Numbered from the stretch's first letter, positions 51,968-64,000 are shown. The stretch is 64,000 nucleotides of DNA from Roseimaritima ulvae (GCF_008065135.1 NZ_CP042914.1:3100001-3164000), one strand, 5' to 3'. Numbers and translations are program-made. The notes: generated by a model from the sequence alone, not told the origin.

Positions 51968-52987
51968 TTACACCATACCCTGTTCGACGTCCTGATAGCC
52001 TGCATCGACGGCCATGGCGGTTAACTTATCCAACGCCCGGCGTTCCAACTGACGGACCCGCTCTTTAGAAACTCCTAACCGACTGGCAAGGCTTTGCAGC
52101 GTCTGTACGCGACGATGAGAGCCCAACGCGAAACGTGCGCGGATAATCAGTTTCTCGCGCCGGTCCAGGTCCCCGAGCATGCTGGCTAAGCGACTGCGAA
52201 GTAGATGCCATCGCGATTCGCTCATATTCGGTTGGCGGATTTCATCGCTGACATCTATTTCCATGTCCTGCAGACCACTGGATACCTTTTGGCGTTCGTC
52301 GCGAGTGGTAACGACACTGCGGTAGGCATCGCGACGGACGACTTGGGTCGCGTAGGTGCTGAAGCGGAAGCCGCGTTCGAAATCGAATTTGTCCGCAGCT
52401 CGCATCAAAGCCACAATCCCATCGCTCAGCAGGTCGTCAAAGCGATTGTGTTGGTTGGTAAACTTTTTGACAATCGAGAATACCAAACGCAGATTGGCTT
52501 CGACGATCCGATCGCGGTGCCAATCGGCCAGGAACAGCAATTTGCGAATCAACTCGATTCGCGTTTTGGCAGGCCTCTTGGGGTCCAGTCGCGAGCGATG
52601 CTGATTGGCTTGATGCCGCAGAAAGTTCATCCGCTCAAACAACAGCCGTTCTTGGTCGGGGGTAATCAATGGTGCCTCACACAGTCGGCTCAGGTGCCGC
52701 GGCAAGTCGCTGATTCGCATCGCTGGGCGACTGGGAGGATTTTGTACCGGTTGCAGTTCCAGCGGAGCGGCAAAAATCCGCTGTCCCGCGTCAGGGTCGC
52801 CGAATCCGCGATTGCCGATAAAGCCAATTTCTTCGCTGGCGATCGCAGACGCAGAGCGCCGCAGAATATCACCTTCGAGCGGCACGGCGCGCACTTGACT
52901 GTTCCGCCATGCTGCAATGGCAGGTTCGAGTTCGGGCATTTTCAGCCAAACGGGACGAAGGGAGGACGTGGCGGATCGATTAGGCAT
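51968..52987 (-). CDS. RNA polymerase sigma-70 factor (RpoD/SigA-like, group 2 type)
   Basis: 339 residues from the ATG at 52987. Region 2 is clear: NLRLVFSIVKKFTNQHNRFD, DLLSDGIVALMRAADKFDFE, RGFRFSTYATQVVRRDAYRS. Region 3 follows, and region 4 has the helix-turn-helix LASRLGVSKERVRQLERRAL near the C-terminus. The first 100 residues have no RpoD region 1.1 and are not recognised. A longer frame reaching 53290 lacks family support. It is an alternative, probably stress or housekeeping-related, sigma factor. Confidence 0.9.
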   Translation of the reverse strand: MPNRSATSSLRPVWLKMPELEPAIAAWRNSQVRAVPLEGDILRRSASAIASEEIGFIGNRGFGDPDAGQRIFAAPLELQPVQNPPSRPAMRISDLPRHLSRLCEAPLITPDQERLLFERMNFLRHQANQHRSRLDPKRPAKTRIELIRKLLFLADWHRDRIVEANLRLVFSIVKKFTNQHNRFDDLLSDGIVALMRAADKFDFERGFRFSTYATQVVRRDAYRSVVTTRDERQKVSSGLQDMEIDVSDEIRQPNMSESRWHLLRSRLASMLGDLDRREKLIIRARFALGSHRRVQTLQSLASRLGVSKERVRQLERRALDKLTAMAVDAGYQDVEQGMV

Positions 52988-53368
52988 GGGATTTCGTTCT
53001 TGCGAGAGGAACAAAGGCAAGTCGGTCGTTAATTTCGTTGTAGCGCCATCAGCGTCGTCGACAACGCGCCAATGCCACTGAATTTGGAAAGAATTTGCTT
53101 GGCGTGGGCGTCTAGGAGCAAATCGTGGGCCATACACTGGCAAAACCCCTCTACTGCTGCAATCGTTGCGCGGCGGAGACGTCCGAGGTAGCGAGCGGTA
53201 CGTCGACGGGGAATTTTGGCGGGCAGCGGGCAAGAAGCCCCATTGGGCAAACACCGAAGGCGCGTCGCCAAGGGGCAGAAAAGTGCGCACCGGTGGCTGA
53301 ACGACTCTGCGGGCCGGCTGTCGGATTAGCAGTCAACTCGGTAGCATACCTGCCGCTCGCGAACGCCT
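52988..53368. other. Intergenic region upstream of the sigma factor gene
   Basis: About 380 bases between the sigma factor start and the palindromic repeat cluster. It is open in one minus-strand frame, but that sequence resembles no protein. It should contain the sigma factor promoter. No specific site recognised. Confidence 0.4.
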
Positions 53369-53513
53369 CGTAGCTACCGTCGCCAGACGGTGGGGGCGGG
53401 GAATTCGTAGCTACCGTCGCCAGACGGTGGACTCAGGCACATCTCCAAAGTCTGGCGACTTCGGCTACGGGCTGGACGCGCCGGAAACCCACGCTCTGGC
53501 GAGCGTAACTACG
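53369..53513. repeat. Four GCCA-loop hairpin elements in tandem
   Basis: Elements at 53369-53393 and 53406-53430 are identical direct copies with stem ACCGTC-GCCA-GACGGT. Element 53444-53470 is inverted with stem AAGTC-TGGC-GACTT. Element 53488-53513 is inverted with stem ACGCTC-TGGC-GAGCGT. The outer copies can pair with each other. The cluster lies between the sigma factor and the peptidase genes. Confidence 0.85.
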
Positions 53514-53545
53514 AGCGGAACGCACCAGCGCACCATCCCTGGCGA

Positions 53546-54976
53546 TTACTCAATCGCGGTGGCGGAAAAGATGATGCGGTAGGTCCGCGAGGGATCGCAC
53601 TCGCCGGGGTTGGGAATCAACACAAAGTCGTCGGTGATGACCGGATCGAATTCTTCTCCGGCCCGAATCTTGATCTCGCTGACACGCTGCGGCAGCCAAG
53701 CGATGATGGGTCGCCCGCCACGCTGCGAACCGTTCTCATTGATGGGCCGAAAGGAATCCTCGCCCCGATTGGGAGTGATCGTCAAGGTGTACAGATCACC
53801 GTCGCGGACCAACGTTTGCTCAAAGGCCAGGTCTTGCTTCTTCATCCGTGCCGACCAAGCGGGGTCGCCGTAGAAAGCCACCACGTCGCGGTCCCACAGC
53901 AATCCGCCGGCGTCTTGTCCGGTCAGCCCCATGGCGACGCCGGTGGCGTTGGGACGCAAATTGCGCGGCGGGTAATGCCCCACGGGTAACTCGCGGTCGA
54001 CCACGTTATCAAAACCGGTGTCCAGGCGATGAATCAATGCGTGATGGTTGGCGTGAAAGGCTTCGGCCAACGTGTAGCGACCGGGCTGTTCGACAAAATA
54101 GTCCAGCACGCCCCAGCCACCGTAGCCATACCAGGTGACCACGGTATAGCCGATCATCTGCCGTACGCCCACCGCGTTCATCCATGCCAACGCCATCGCG
54201 TCCGAGCCATCGATGTGGCCCATCAAGCAATTGCCGATGGGCAGGTAAACTTTGGGGTTGGTGGATTGAATGCTAAAGCGTTCGCCCTTGCTGGTCACCC
54301 CAAACATCTGTCCGGCTTGGGAACGGAACGAGCCGTTGCGGTAGCGGAAGCCAATTTGCCAATCGCGTTCGGTGGCATGGCCGGAGGTGACAAACAGGTC
54401 CGCCGCATAGTCGGTCAGTGCATCGGCCAGTGCGTGCGTGGTGTCGGCCGGGCCTTGTTGCTCGGTCGCGATCCCATCGGGCTTCCGCTCCACTTTTTTG
54501 TGTTGAACCAGTTCGTCATACCACAATCCCTGCTCGCACATTTCCAGTGCGACTTCGGTACCCGAAGCGACTTTGCGGATGGTCAATGGTTCGGTGGTTT
54601 TGGCGATCCGCAACGCGGCATCCGCATCAACGCCGGTCAACACGCCCCACAATGTGTCGGTGTAGGGATCGTCATCGAGTCGTCTGGTCAATTGATGAAC
54701 ATCGGCGACAAACTGCCGGCTGGCTTCGGCCGAGGTGGCCACGAAGCAGGTGTAACGCGGATGCACTTCGCTCAGCCCATCCAACACCTCCGCGACCTCT
54801 TCGCCCCACACCAGGATTTCAGTGGTCTGATGTTTGTCCGCGAGAGTTTTTACGACCGCCTGCCACTGCGGATTCTGTTGAGTGCTTTCGGAAACCACGA
54901 TCGCGTAATCGGCTGACCAGCCGCAACGAACGAATAGGGTCAACAGGACTGCGGACGTAAGTGCCAAGCGATTCAT
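53546..54976 (-). CDS. Putative secreted cysteine peptidase, gingipain (C25)-like
   Basis: 476 residues from the ATG at 54976, with signal peptide MNRLALTSAVLLTLFVRCGW cleaved near SADYA. A clan CD-like catalytic arrangement is visible: H200 in LFVTSGHATERD and C250 in VYLPIGNCLMGHID, each after a hydrophobic strand, as in gingipain/caspase folds. The N-terminal third (YAIVVSESTQQNPQWQAVVK, YTCFVATSAEASRQFVADV) resembles the first alpha/beta subdomain. The C-terminal ~100 residues are beta-rich. An in-frame ATG at 55039 would hide the signal peptide. Peptidase activity is inferred from the dyad only. Confidence 0.65.
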   Translation of the reverse strand: MNRLALTSAVLLTLFVRCGWSADYAIVVSESTQQNPQWQAVVKTLADKHQTTEILVWGEEVAEVLDGLSEVHPRYTCFVATSAEASRQFVADVHQLTRRLDDDPYTDTLWGVLTGVDADAALRIAKTTEPLTIRKVASGTEVALEMCEQGLWYDELVQHKKVERKPDGIATEQQGPADTTHALADALTDYAADLFVTSGHATERDWQIGFRYRNGSFRSQAGQMFGVTSKGERFSIQSTNPKVYLPIGNCLMGHIDGSDAMALAWMNAVGVRQMIGYTVVTWYGYGGWGVLDYFVEQPGRYTLAEAFHANHHALIHRLDTGFDNVVDRELPVGHYPPRNLRPNATGVAMGLTGQDAGGLLWDRDVVAFYGDPAWSARMKKQDLAFEQTLVRDGDLYTLTITPNRGEDSFRPINENGSQRGGRPIIAWLPQRVSEIKIRAGEEFDPVITDDFVLIPNPGECDPSRTYRIIFSATAIE

Positions 54977-55170
54977 AATTCCCCATTCCAAACAAAAAGT
55001 GATGATCCCCCCGTCCGCCGCAGGTAGGCTGTCCGCCACCGGTAGGCTGAATTTTCTCTCCGCCAGTGTAACCGACTGCGGGTTGCCTGGTTAGCTGAGC
55101 AAACCGCTAGACTGATTGCGGTACAGGACGGCCTCAGCAGCCACTTTTAAGACCCTCATAGGAGCTCGCG

Positions 55171-55668
55171 ATGGATCCTGCCCAATCACCCGAATCGAAA
55201 GCAGCCCAGCAAAAATTCTCGAGCATGTTGGGGGCGTGGACGGGCGTCTGTCGGACTTGGTTCCAACCCGGAGTGTTGGCGGACGAATCACCCATCGAGG
55301 GCCGTTTCTTTCGCAATTTGCCGGGCGAATTTCTGCGGCACCAATACACGTCCAGCCTGAATGGCAAACCTCGATCGGGGGAGGAAACGCTGATATTTAA
55401 TTCCATCACGAAGCGATTCGAGTGCGTCTGGATGGATACGTTTCACATGAACTACGCCATCATGTTTTCCGACGGCGAAGCGACCGAGGATGGTTGGTTC
55501 GTGGTCGGCAGCTACGACGTCGCCGCCGATACTCCCCGTTGGGGCTGGAAAACAGTTTACCAAATCGTTGAAGAACAACGGCTCCAGATCACCGCGTATA
55601 ACGTCAGCCCCGAAGGCCAATCGGACAAGGCCATCGAGTTGGTGTACACCCGTCGGCGGGCCAGTTAA
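55171..55668 (+). CDS. DUF1579 family protein
   Basis: 165 residues. The N-terminal FSSMLGAWTGVCRTWFQPG and RFFRNLPGEFLRHQYTSSLN, GKPRSGEETLIFNSITKRFE and CVWMDTFHMNYAIM match the DUF1579 beta-barrel family, which has no known function. No signal peptide. Its start is supported by AGGAG at 55159-55163. Confidence 0.8.
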   Translation: MDPAQSPESKAAQQKFSSMLGAWTGVCRTWFQPGVLADESPIEGRFFRNLPGEFLRHQYTSSLNGKPRSGEETLIFNSITKRFECVWMDTFHMNYAIMFSDGEATEDGWFVVGSYDVAADTPRWGWKTVYQIVEEQRLQITAYNVSPEGQSDKAIELVYTRRRAS

Positions 55669-55785
55669 GTGGCCGCCTGCGGGAAGCGACCAGCATGCGA
55701 GGCTGAAACAGACTAAGAACTCGGGCTTGCGGGATGGTATATTAACCTTCGGGGGCTTCGTCTTCGTTCAAACAGGAATTCGCTG

Positions 55786-56406
55786 ATGCACACGAGAATG
55801 TTATTCGCCGCTTTGACGGTTGGTCTGGTCAGCGTATCCCTTGCCCAACAACCGCAACGACAACCGCGGACTCCCGCGTCTGCCGATGCCCAGCGTGCCG
55901 ATGCCCAGCGTGCCGATGCCCAGCCAACGGCATACGTCGTTACCCTGTCAGAGTATCGGATTGCTGAGGGAGTTTCGATTGAACACTCGGCGAGCGAAAT
56001 TGTTGAATTCATTGCCAGCCGATACGACGAGCAAGACTTTCAACCGCTAGCGACCATTCGCCTGACCGTCATCAGCGATGCTGAAAGCATGGTGCAGTTT
56101 GGCAGACGCGTTGTGGTAACCACTGGCGTCGCCAACAACCCTCGTACGGGCACAATCCGTCAAACAGAATTCCTTGAAATTGGCACGATCGTTCGCGTCA
56201 AAGCGAATCCGATGGGGGATAAGATTGCCTTACGGATCACATTCGATTCGTCACGATTGGATGGCGAACACGAAGGCGACTCGCGGCCCGAGGTAAGTCA
56301 AACGAACCTCGATACGACCGTATTGCTCGAAGCCGACAAGCCGACGCTGCTGGGCGGAATCACCGATCAAGCAGCGTCATTGTTCGTCGTTACGATCTCG
56401 CAGTAG
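55786..56406 (+). CDS. Small secreted protein, unknown function
   Basis: 206 residues with a signal peptide (MLFAALTVGLVSVSLAQ). An Ala/Asp/Gln/Arg linker encoded by three 15-base repeats follows. The mature C-terminal half (EIGTIVRVKANPMGDKIALR ... TVLLEADKPTLLGGITDQAA) faintly resembles the beta-rich C-terminal part of secretin-type proteins, but this is not secure. AGGA about seven bases before the ATG supports the start. Confidence 0.6.
   Translation: MHTRMLFAALTVGLVSVSLAQQPQRQPRTPASADAQRADAQRADAQPTAYVVTLSEYRIAEGVSIEHSASEIVEFIASRYDEQDFQPLATIRLTVISDAESMVQFGRRVVVTTGVANNPRTGTIRQTEFLEIGTIVRVKANPMGDKIALRITFDSSRLDGEHEGDSRPEVSQTNLDTTVLLEADKPTLLGGITDQAASLFVVTISQ
55882..55926. repeat. Three 15-base in-frame tandem repeats
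   Basis: Unit GCCGATGCCCAGCGT repeated three times (last copy ends CCA), encoding Ala-Asp-Ala-Gln-Arg repeats in the linker after the signal peptide of the small secreted protein. Confidence 0.9.
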
Positions 56407-56612
56407 AACGTTGGGCTGCGATATTTATCGTTGGTCGAGGCTGCACAATCGTTATAGCCCACGCAGGCCCCAGCGTTAGTCTGCTTTGCGGTGTGGTAGC
56501 GGTATGCGAATAGGCCGCGTTCTCTGCACCGACTTAGATTTCGTCGAACCGTACAGACACCGGTCTGCGCGGGTTTAAAAACGCGTCATCGCTTTTTAAT
56601 CGCTTCGACGAC

Positions 56613-59725
<3,113 letters not shown>

Positions 59726-59729
<4 letters not shown>

Positions 59730-61381
59730 GAAAAGACAAGATCATGAAACGATTTGGAACCACGACACGAATTGCCTTTGCGATGGCCATGTGGTCGGCG
59801 ACCGTCTTGCTAGGCTTGCGTTTAGCTGGGGAACTGAACGATGGCGATCAGCAACTGTTGGCATCCCGCACGATGTTATCGGAATCGGTCGCCGTCAGTT
59901 GTTCACAAATGATCTCTCGCCACGACTATGTCGGCTTACAAGTCGTGCTGGAATCGTTGGTCAGCCGTAATCCGGATGTGTTGTCGGCCAAAGCCAGCCC
60001 AACGACGGATCCTCAGCAGGGCGCGTCGAGCCCCTTTGCCGAAGTTGTGGTGGGGCCGCATGCGGAAGTTTGGAACCGTGAAGCGAGCCAAGCGACCAGC
60101 ACTCAAATCGCGGTCCCGGTTTTGGATGGTGGGCATCCCTGCGGCCGCATTCAAGTTGCTTTCCGGCCGCCGGTTGGACAGGGCATGTTGGGGTTTCTAG
60201 CCCTGCCGTCGATCCGCGTGACCCTGTTCGCAACGTTGATCAATTTTCTGGGCTTCAGCATTTGGCTGCGACGCTGCTTCCAGCATCTCGATCCCGCCAA
60301 AGCCGTTCCGTACCGCGTGCGTTCGGCGCTTGACACGATGGCCGAAAGCTTGCTGGTGCTGGATCGTCAGGGCCGCATCATGATGGCCAACGCAGCCTTC
60401 GCCAAAATTTGTGACCAACCTGCCGATCGTCTACAAGGCAAATCATTCGACTCCCTCGATTGGGAATTTGCGGACGGCGTGCAACGGCCTTCGACAAAAT
60501 GGCTTCGTGAAACTGCCGACGCGACCTCCGAGGGCGACCTGCCGGGAATCCGCTTGCGGGATGCCGGAGGTCGACTGCGACACTTTAAAGTCAACGCAAG
60601 TTCCGTTTTGGCTGAGGACGGTAAGCCCCGAGGAATTTTGATGAGCCTGGATGACGTCACGGCGATCGAAGAAAAGAATCAAGCTCTACAAGAGGCCCTG
60701 GGACATCTGGAACAGTCACAGGCCGAAGTGCAGGAGCAGAACGAACGCCTGACCTTCCTGGCAACCCGCGATCCGATGACATCCTGTTTGAATCGCCGCT
60801 CGTTCTTTGACCTGTTCAACGAACAGTGGAAGTCGATGCAACGCTACAAGCACCCGCTGAGTTGTGTGATGGTGGATGTCGATCACTTTAAATCGATCAA
60901 TGACAACCACGGGCACCAAACTGGCGATGAGGTGCTGAAAGCCGTCGCGGCGGCGCTGCTGGAAACGGCTCGAGACACCGACTACGTATGCCGCTACGGG
61001 GGCGAGGAATTTTGTATCCTGCTGCCTCACGTGGACCTGGAAGGCGCCAAGCAAGCGGCGGAAAGGATTCGTGTGGCGATCGAAAATCTGGAAGTGCAAT
61101 CGCTGAAGATCACCGCTAGTTTGGGCTGCAGCGATAGCCAACAGGGCGGCGAAACGCCCGATCAAATGATCGATCAAGCCGACCAGTGTCTGTATTACGC
61201 CAAACGCAACGGCCGTAACCAAGTCGCCGGCTTTGATGTCATTCAGCAAGCGGAACCGGAACAACAAGTGTTGGAGCAGGTGCAGCAGATTCAAGAAGAT
61301 GTCGACAGCGCGGGCGTGGAAGTAGCCCCGCAAAACGAATCGGCCGCCGAATCAGAATCCGAACACGCTCAGAGCATTTAA
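59726..61381 (+). CDS. Membrane PAS-GGDEF sensor diguanylate cyclase
   Basis: 551 residues from a GTG at 59726 overlapping the previous stop; an ATG six codons in (59744) is the alternative. Transmembrane helices lie at about 15-34 and 157-180 with a periplasmic sensor between them, then a PAS domain (about 200-315), coiled coil (315-345) and GGDEF domain (345-500). The active site is an intact GGEEF (425-429). The product-inhibition I-site RDTD (416-419) lies five residues upstream as required. The C-terminal 60 residues are acidic and Gln-rich. It should make c-di-GMP from GTP under feedback control. Coupling to the LEPR-xLL surface protein suggests shared regulation. Confidence 0.93.
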
Positions 61382-62638
61382 TTTCCGCACGATCACAAAC
61401 CGGTCCTGCACGGCGAGGTGTGCCCAAGAATTGTCGGCAACCTTTCGTGAATCCAGTATTTTCAGTTCCGTGGGATCGGCGGCGATCAGCAGCAACGTTC
61501 CCGCTTGGTCCAACGCCAGGATTCGCTCGCCATCACTGACCCAGCTTTGGTACTTGCCAAAGGGCTTACTGGTCCAGGTTTCTTTGCCGCTATTGGCGTC
61601 GATACAGACGATGCGTTGGTTTCTCAGGTGCAGGTAAATGTGGTCTTTGATTCGAATTGGGGAAGACATATAGCCCTGTGCTTTGTTTTCCCAAAGCGGC
61701 TCGACCGTGAAAGATTGGTCGGCTTGTTGTCGGACACGGAACATTTCGCTACGGCCGCCATAAGCGGAAGTAAACACCGTGTCGTCTTGGATCAGGGGCG
61801 TCAGGATATTCATGCCGCGAAACGCAGGGATCGCTTGCTGCCATAGCACCTTGCCATCGGTCAGACGCAAACCCGCCAGCGTCTCGCGAGTTTGCACCAC
61901 CAACTGGCGTTCGCCGGCCAGTTCCGCGATCACGGGGCTCGAAAACGCTCCGCTGCTGCTCATCCCCTCGTCGTTCTTCATGGCTTGCCACTGCACGCTG
62001 CCATCGGCCAGTGACAGCTTGGTAACGGCCTGACCGGCTTGGACATAAATCGAGTCGCCATCGATCAACGGGCTGCAGACGTTGCCAAACGAAGGCTGTC
62101 TGGTGCCCAGTTGCTTGGCAAAATCCAGCTTCCATTTTTCATCGCCGGTTTGCGGATCCAGACAAACCAAAACGTCTCGCATACTGGATACGACCAAATG
62201 TCCCGATTCGACGGCGGGCGTCGCGCGGATCCAGTCGCCATTGCTGGCGGCAAAGAACGGGACCGCCAGCGATCCCGGCCAAGTTACCTGCCATCGCTGT
62301 TCGCCGCTCGCAAGGTTGTAGGCGGTCACTCGTTCGATTTGGCGATCGACCGTTTCGGTGCTGTAGACGGTTCCCTCAATCACGACCGGGCCACTGTAGC
62401 TGGGGGACAAATCCGTCTGTTCCCAAACCAGTTGCAGGGAATCCTGTAGATCCTCAGGCAGTTCCACATCGGCCCAAACGCCATTGCGATGGGGGCCGCG
62501 CCACTGATTCCAAGATTCTTGGGCTTGAGCTGAAGGCGCCAGGGAGAGCATCAAAAGGAACGTCCCCGCGGCGGCTATCACAGGGCAGCAAAAAATTTTG
62601 GATTGGAAACAGGCGGAGGCGGCAACAGGGGAATACAT
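61352..62638 (-). CDS. PQQ-like beta-propeller secreted protein
   Basis: 428 residues from the ATG at 62638. Signal peptide (AAAGTFLLMLSLAPSAQAQ) followed by WNQWRGPHRNGVWAD, a start typical of planctomycete PQQ-binding-like repeat proteins, then propeller blades such as VTAYNLASGEQRWQVTWPG, LVCLDPQTGDEKWKLDFAK and IVCIDANSGKETWTSKPF. It probably folds as a YWTD/PQQ-like propeller; cofactor binding is not shown. An ATG at 62692 would move the signal peptide inward. Its 3' end overlaps the convergent cyclase gene by 30 bases. Confidence 0.85.
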   Translation of the reverse strand: MYSPVAASACFQSKIFCCPVIAAAGTFLLMLSLAPSAQAQESWNQWRGPHRNGVWADVELPEDLQDSLQLVWEQTDLSPSYSGPVVIEGTVYSTETVDRQIERVTAYNLASGEQRWQVTWPGSLAVPFFAASNGDWIRATPAVESGHLVVSSMRDVLVCLDPQTGDEKWKLDFAKQLGTRQPSFGNVCSPLIDGDSIYVQAGQAVTKLSLADGSVQWQAMKNDEGMSSSGAFSSPVIAELAGERQLVVQTRETLAGLRLTDGKVLWQQAIPAFRGMNILTPLIQDDTVFTSAYGGRSEMFRVRQQADQSFTVEPLWENKAQGYMSSPIRIKDHIYLHLRNQRIVCIDANSGKETWTSKPFGKYQSWVSDGERILALDQAGTLLLIAADPTELKILDSRKVADNSWAHLAVQDRFVIVRKLNALSVFGF

Positions 62639-62721
62639 GGCGGCAACCTGGGAGAGCGGATGGTTTGGTAACGAACTATCCGGCTCGGTCAACCCTCAGG
62701 GGGGGGCGGCGATATAAGTCC

Positions 62722-62790
62722 CGTAGCCGACGCCGCCAGACTTGGGACGGTGCAAGCCAACAATCCAAACTCTGGCGAAGTTCGGCTACG
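62722..62790. repeat. Pair of GCCA-loop hairpin elements (diverged)
   Basis: Elements at about 62722-62747 and 62764-62790 face each other and pair as a larger hairpin. The first has lost its internal stem (ACGCC-GCCA-GACTT) and the second has an extra base, so this copy looks degenerate. It lies between the PQQ-like and DUF2293 genes. Confidence 0.7.
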
Positions 62791-62813
62791 AAAGATGCTT
62801 TACCGCGGTGGCC

Positions 62814-63494
62814 CTAAGAAGACGCCAGCGCCCGCTGCAGCGGGCAATGTTGTGCTGCCACCGTCTGTCCGGCACGGTACGCCTGCAGCAGGCCGCGTGA
62901 GCGTTCGGCCAGCATCCGCCGGACTTCCCGCCGTTGGCCTTTGACACCAGGAATTTTCATGTTGTCATAGCCGGTCGTTTGATGTCGCATCCAAGCGATC
63001 ACCGCCGATTCGGCGCGGCGTTCGATGGGAATCCGTTGGGTGCGAGCGACGGTGCCGCTGCCCACCGGGGTGGCGTGAGCGGTCACGGCGTCGGCTAACC
63101 GTTCGGCCAACTCAGCATACGCGGGGTCGAAGTTCAGAAACGCCAACACCGCGCCGCGAAAGTCCTCGACGTATTCCTCCTGCTTCTTTTCACGCCGCTT
63201 CGCATCGGCTTGCCGGCGTTTGGCGTAGGCGTCGGTCGAGCGTTCGGCAGCCAAACCGGCTCGCACAGCGGCGATGCGGTCCGCCGGCGCCCAGACGCCC
63301 AGCGAAAACATGCGGCGGCCTTTTTTCTGCTTCACCGTCCAGGTCGGCCCCCCCGCCTTGACGCGACGGGTCAGCCCGGCGTCGCCCGGGGGCAGCAATT
63401 CCCAGTCGCGAGGTACTAGCAAAACCTGCCCCTCGGCGGTGCGAACCGCGTGATCGTGGGGGCCCGGGGAGACGATCCGTGTTTGATCCGGCAT
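62814..63494 (-). CDS. DUF2293 domain protein
   Basis: 226 residues. The N-terminal half is rich in basic residues (VKQKKGRRMFSLG, AKRRQADAKRREKKQEEYVE). The C-terminal part contains RIPIERRAESAVIAWMRHQT and TGYDNMKIPGVKGQRREVRR, matching the DUF2293 pattern (RxxxAvxAwxRHxxTxYd). Function unknown; a nucleic-acid role is possible from the charge. Confidence 0.75.
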   Translation of the reverse strand: MPDQTRIVSPGPHDHAVRTAEGQVLLVPRDWELLPPGDAGLTRRVKAGGPTWTVKQKKGRRMFSLGVWAPADRIAAVRAGLAAERSTDAYAKRRQADAKRREKKQEEYVEDFRGAVLAFLNFDPAYAELAERLADAVTAHATPVGSGTVARTQRIPIERRAESAVIAWMRHQTTGYDNMKIPGVKGQRREVRRMLAERSRGLLQAYRAGQTVAAQHCPLQRALASS

Positions 63495-63580
63495 TCCGTT
63501 TGGTGATTACTGAGGAAGAAAGGTGGAAAGGCTGGCAAGTTATACGCCGTAGGCGGTGTTGCTTTCTAGGCCTGCCGCCG

Positions 63581-63672
63581 AGCCAGAGTTTGGACGCATC
63601 GCCACCTGTAGCCGAACTCGCCAGAGTTTGGACGCATCGCCTCTTCCTCCAAAGTCTGGCGACTTCGGCTAC
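63581..63672. repeat. GCCA-loop hairpin pair plus a partial copy
   Basis: Elements 63608-63632 (AACTC-GCCA-GAGTT) and 63648-63672 (inverted, AAAGTC-TGGC-GACTTC) face each other. A partial direct copy, CCAGAGTTTGGACGCATCGC, at about 63582-63601 is repeated at 63621-63640. The cluster lies between the divergent DUF2293 and cyclic-nucleotide-binding genes. Confidence 0.8.
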
Positions 63673-63724
63673 GGCTTCGGTCCGACCTTGACTCCAGTGG
63701 CCTCCGGCGGGTACTGATGCCAGC

Positions 63725-64000
63725 ATGCAGCCTTCCGCAACCGCGATCAATGTGCGTCGTCCCCAGCGTTGGGACGAACCCTTCGACCCTTCGATGGCCG
63801 ACAGCGAAGTGGCCTGGTTGCTGACGCGCACTCCCTTTGCGCAGATGTCGCCCAAAACCTTTCCGCCCAGCACGCCGCTGGAAGGTATTCTTCGCAACGA
63901 CTGCTGCATTCGCCGGTATCTACCCGGTCAGGTAGTGGTCCGCGAAGGCGATTACGGCAACAGTGCCTTCCTGGTGCTATCGGGCAGCGTCCGCGCGATG
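63725..64000 (+). CDS. Cyclic nucleotide-binding domain protein (start only)
   Basis: 92 codons from the ATG at 63725 run off the window. The translated end, YLPGQVVVREGDYGNSAFLV followed by LSGSVRAM, is the beginning of a CRP-type cyclic nucleotide-binding beta-barrel. The N-terminal ~60 residues (MADSEVAWLLTRTPFAQMSP) form the usual leader helices. In planctomycetes this type of N-terminus is often followed by iron-sulfur domains, which cannot be checked here. Confidence 0.8.
   Translation, partial: MQPSATAINVRRPQRWDEPFDPSMADSEVAWLLTRTPFAQMSPKTFPPSTPLEGILRNDCCIRRYLPGQVVVREGDYGNSAFLVLSGSVRAM

Noticed and set aside
52988-53290. N-terminal extension of the sigma factor by 101 codons
   Set aside because: The extension has random-looking composition (PRTSPPRNDCSSRG) and no homology that I recognise; the ATG at 52987 is a better start.

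Overview
The window looks like a chromosomal segment of a planctomycete of the Pirellulales (Rhodopirellula-like) type. The evidence is a DUF1559 'prepilin' with its companion lipoprotein, two proteins with an N-terminal LEPR-xLL-like motif, a giant DUF4347/cadherin-like surface protein, a DUF1080 protein, PQQ-like beta-propeller and LRR proteins, and many small conserved lipoproteins. No rRNA, tRNA, CRISPR array or insertion sequence was recognised.

Layout. 1-3680: end of the ATP synthase operon (atpG tail, atpD, atpC), then ribE and rsmA. 3778-6566 (minus): dxs and ispA, an isoprenoid precursor pair. 6567-7007: heptamer and octamer tandem repeats. 7008-14543: RND/MMPL exporter, lysS, an exported DUF1080-MsrB fusion, and the tdh-kbl threonine degradation operon. 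14697-17702: a LOV/PAS hybrid histidine kinase and a single-domain response regulator. 17854-25637: small secreted, lipoprotein, membrane and hypothetical genes, including the lipoprotein/DUF1559 pair and a GNAT acetyltransferase. 25867-30154: four-gene glycan/LPS-type cluster. 30180-49934 (minus): a 6584-residue surface protein containing eight complete 397-residue tandem units. 50427-54976 (minus): SDR39U1-type protein, a sigma-70 factor and a putative C25-like cysteine peptidase. 55171-61381: DUF1579 protein, a small secreted protein, a 1038-residue LEPR-xLL protein and an overlapping diguanylate cyclase. 61352-64000: PQQ-like propeller, DUF2293 protein and the start of a cyclic-nucleotide-binding protein.

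How the genes may work together. The most coherent accessory theme is the cell surface. Glycosyltransferases sit beside a giant adhesin-like protein. A second, smaller protein shares both its N-terminal motif and an unusual C-terminal tail (W-x-LRG ... SS-x-P-x-W ... DP). That protein is translationally coupled to a GGEEF diguanylate cyclase, and a caspase/gingipain-like peptidase lies between the two. This suggests, but does not prove, a surface display or anchoring system under c-di-GMP influence.

Non-coding structure is also rich. A dispersed family of small hairpins with a conserved GCCA loop and covarying stems occurs in at least five intergenic clusters. In one of them both flanking convergent genes (rsmA and dxs) take their stop codons from the element.
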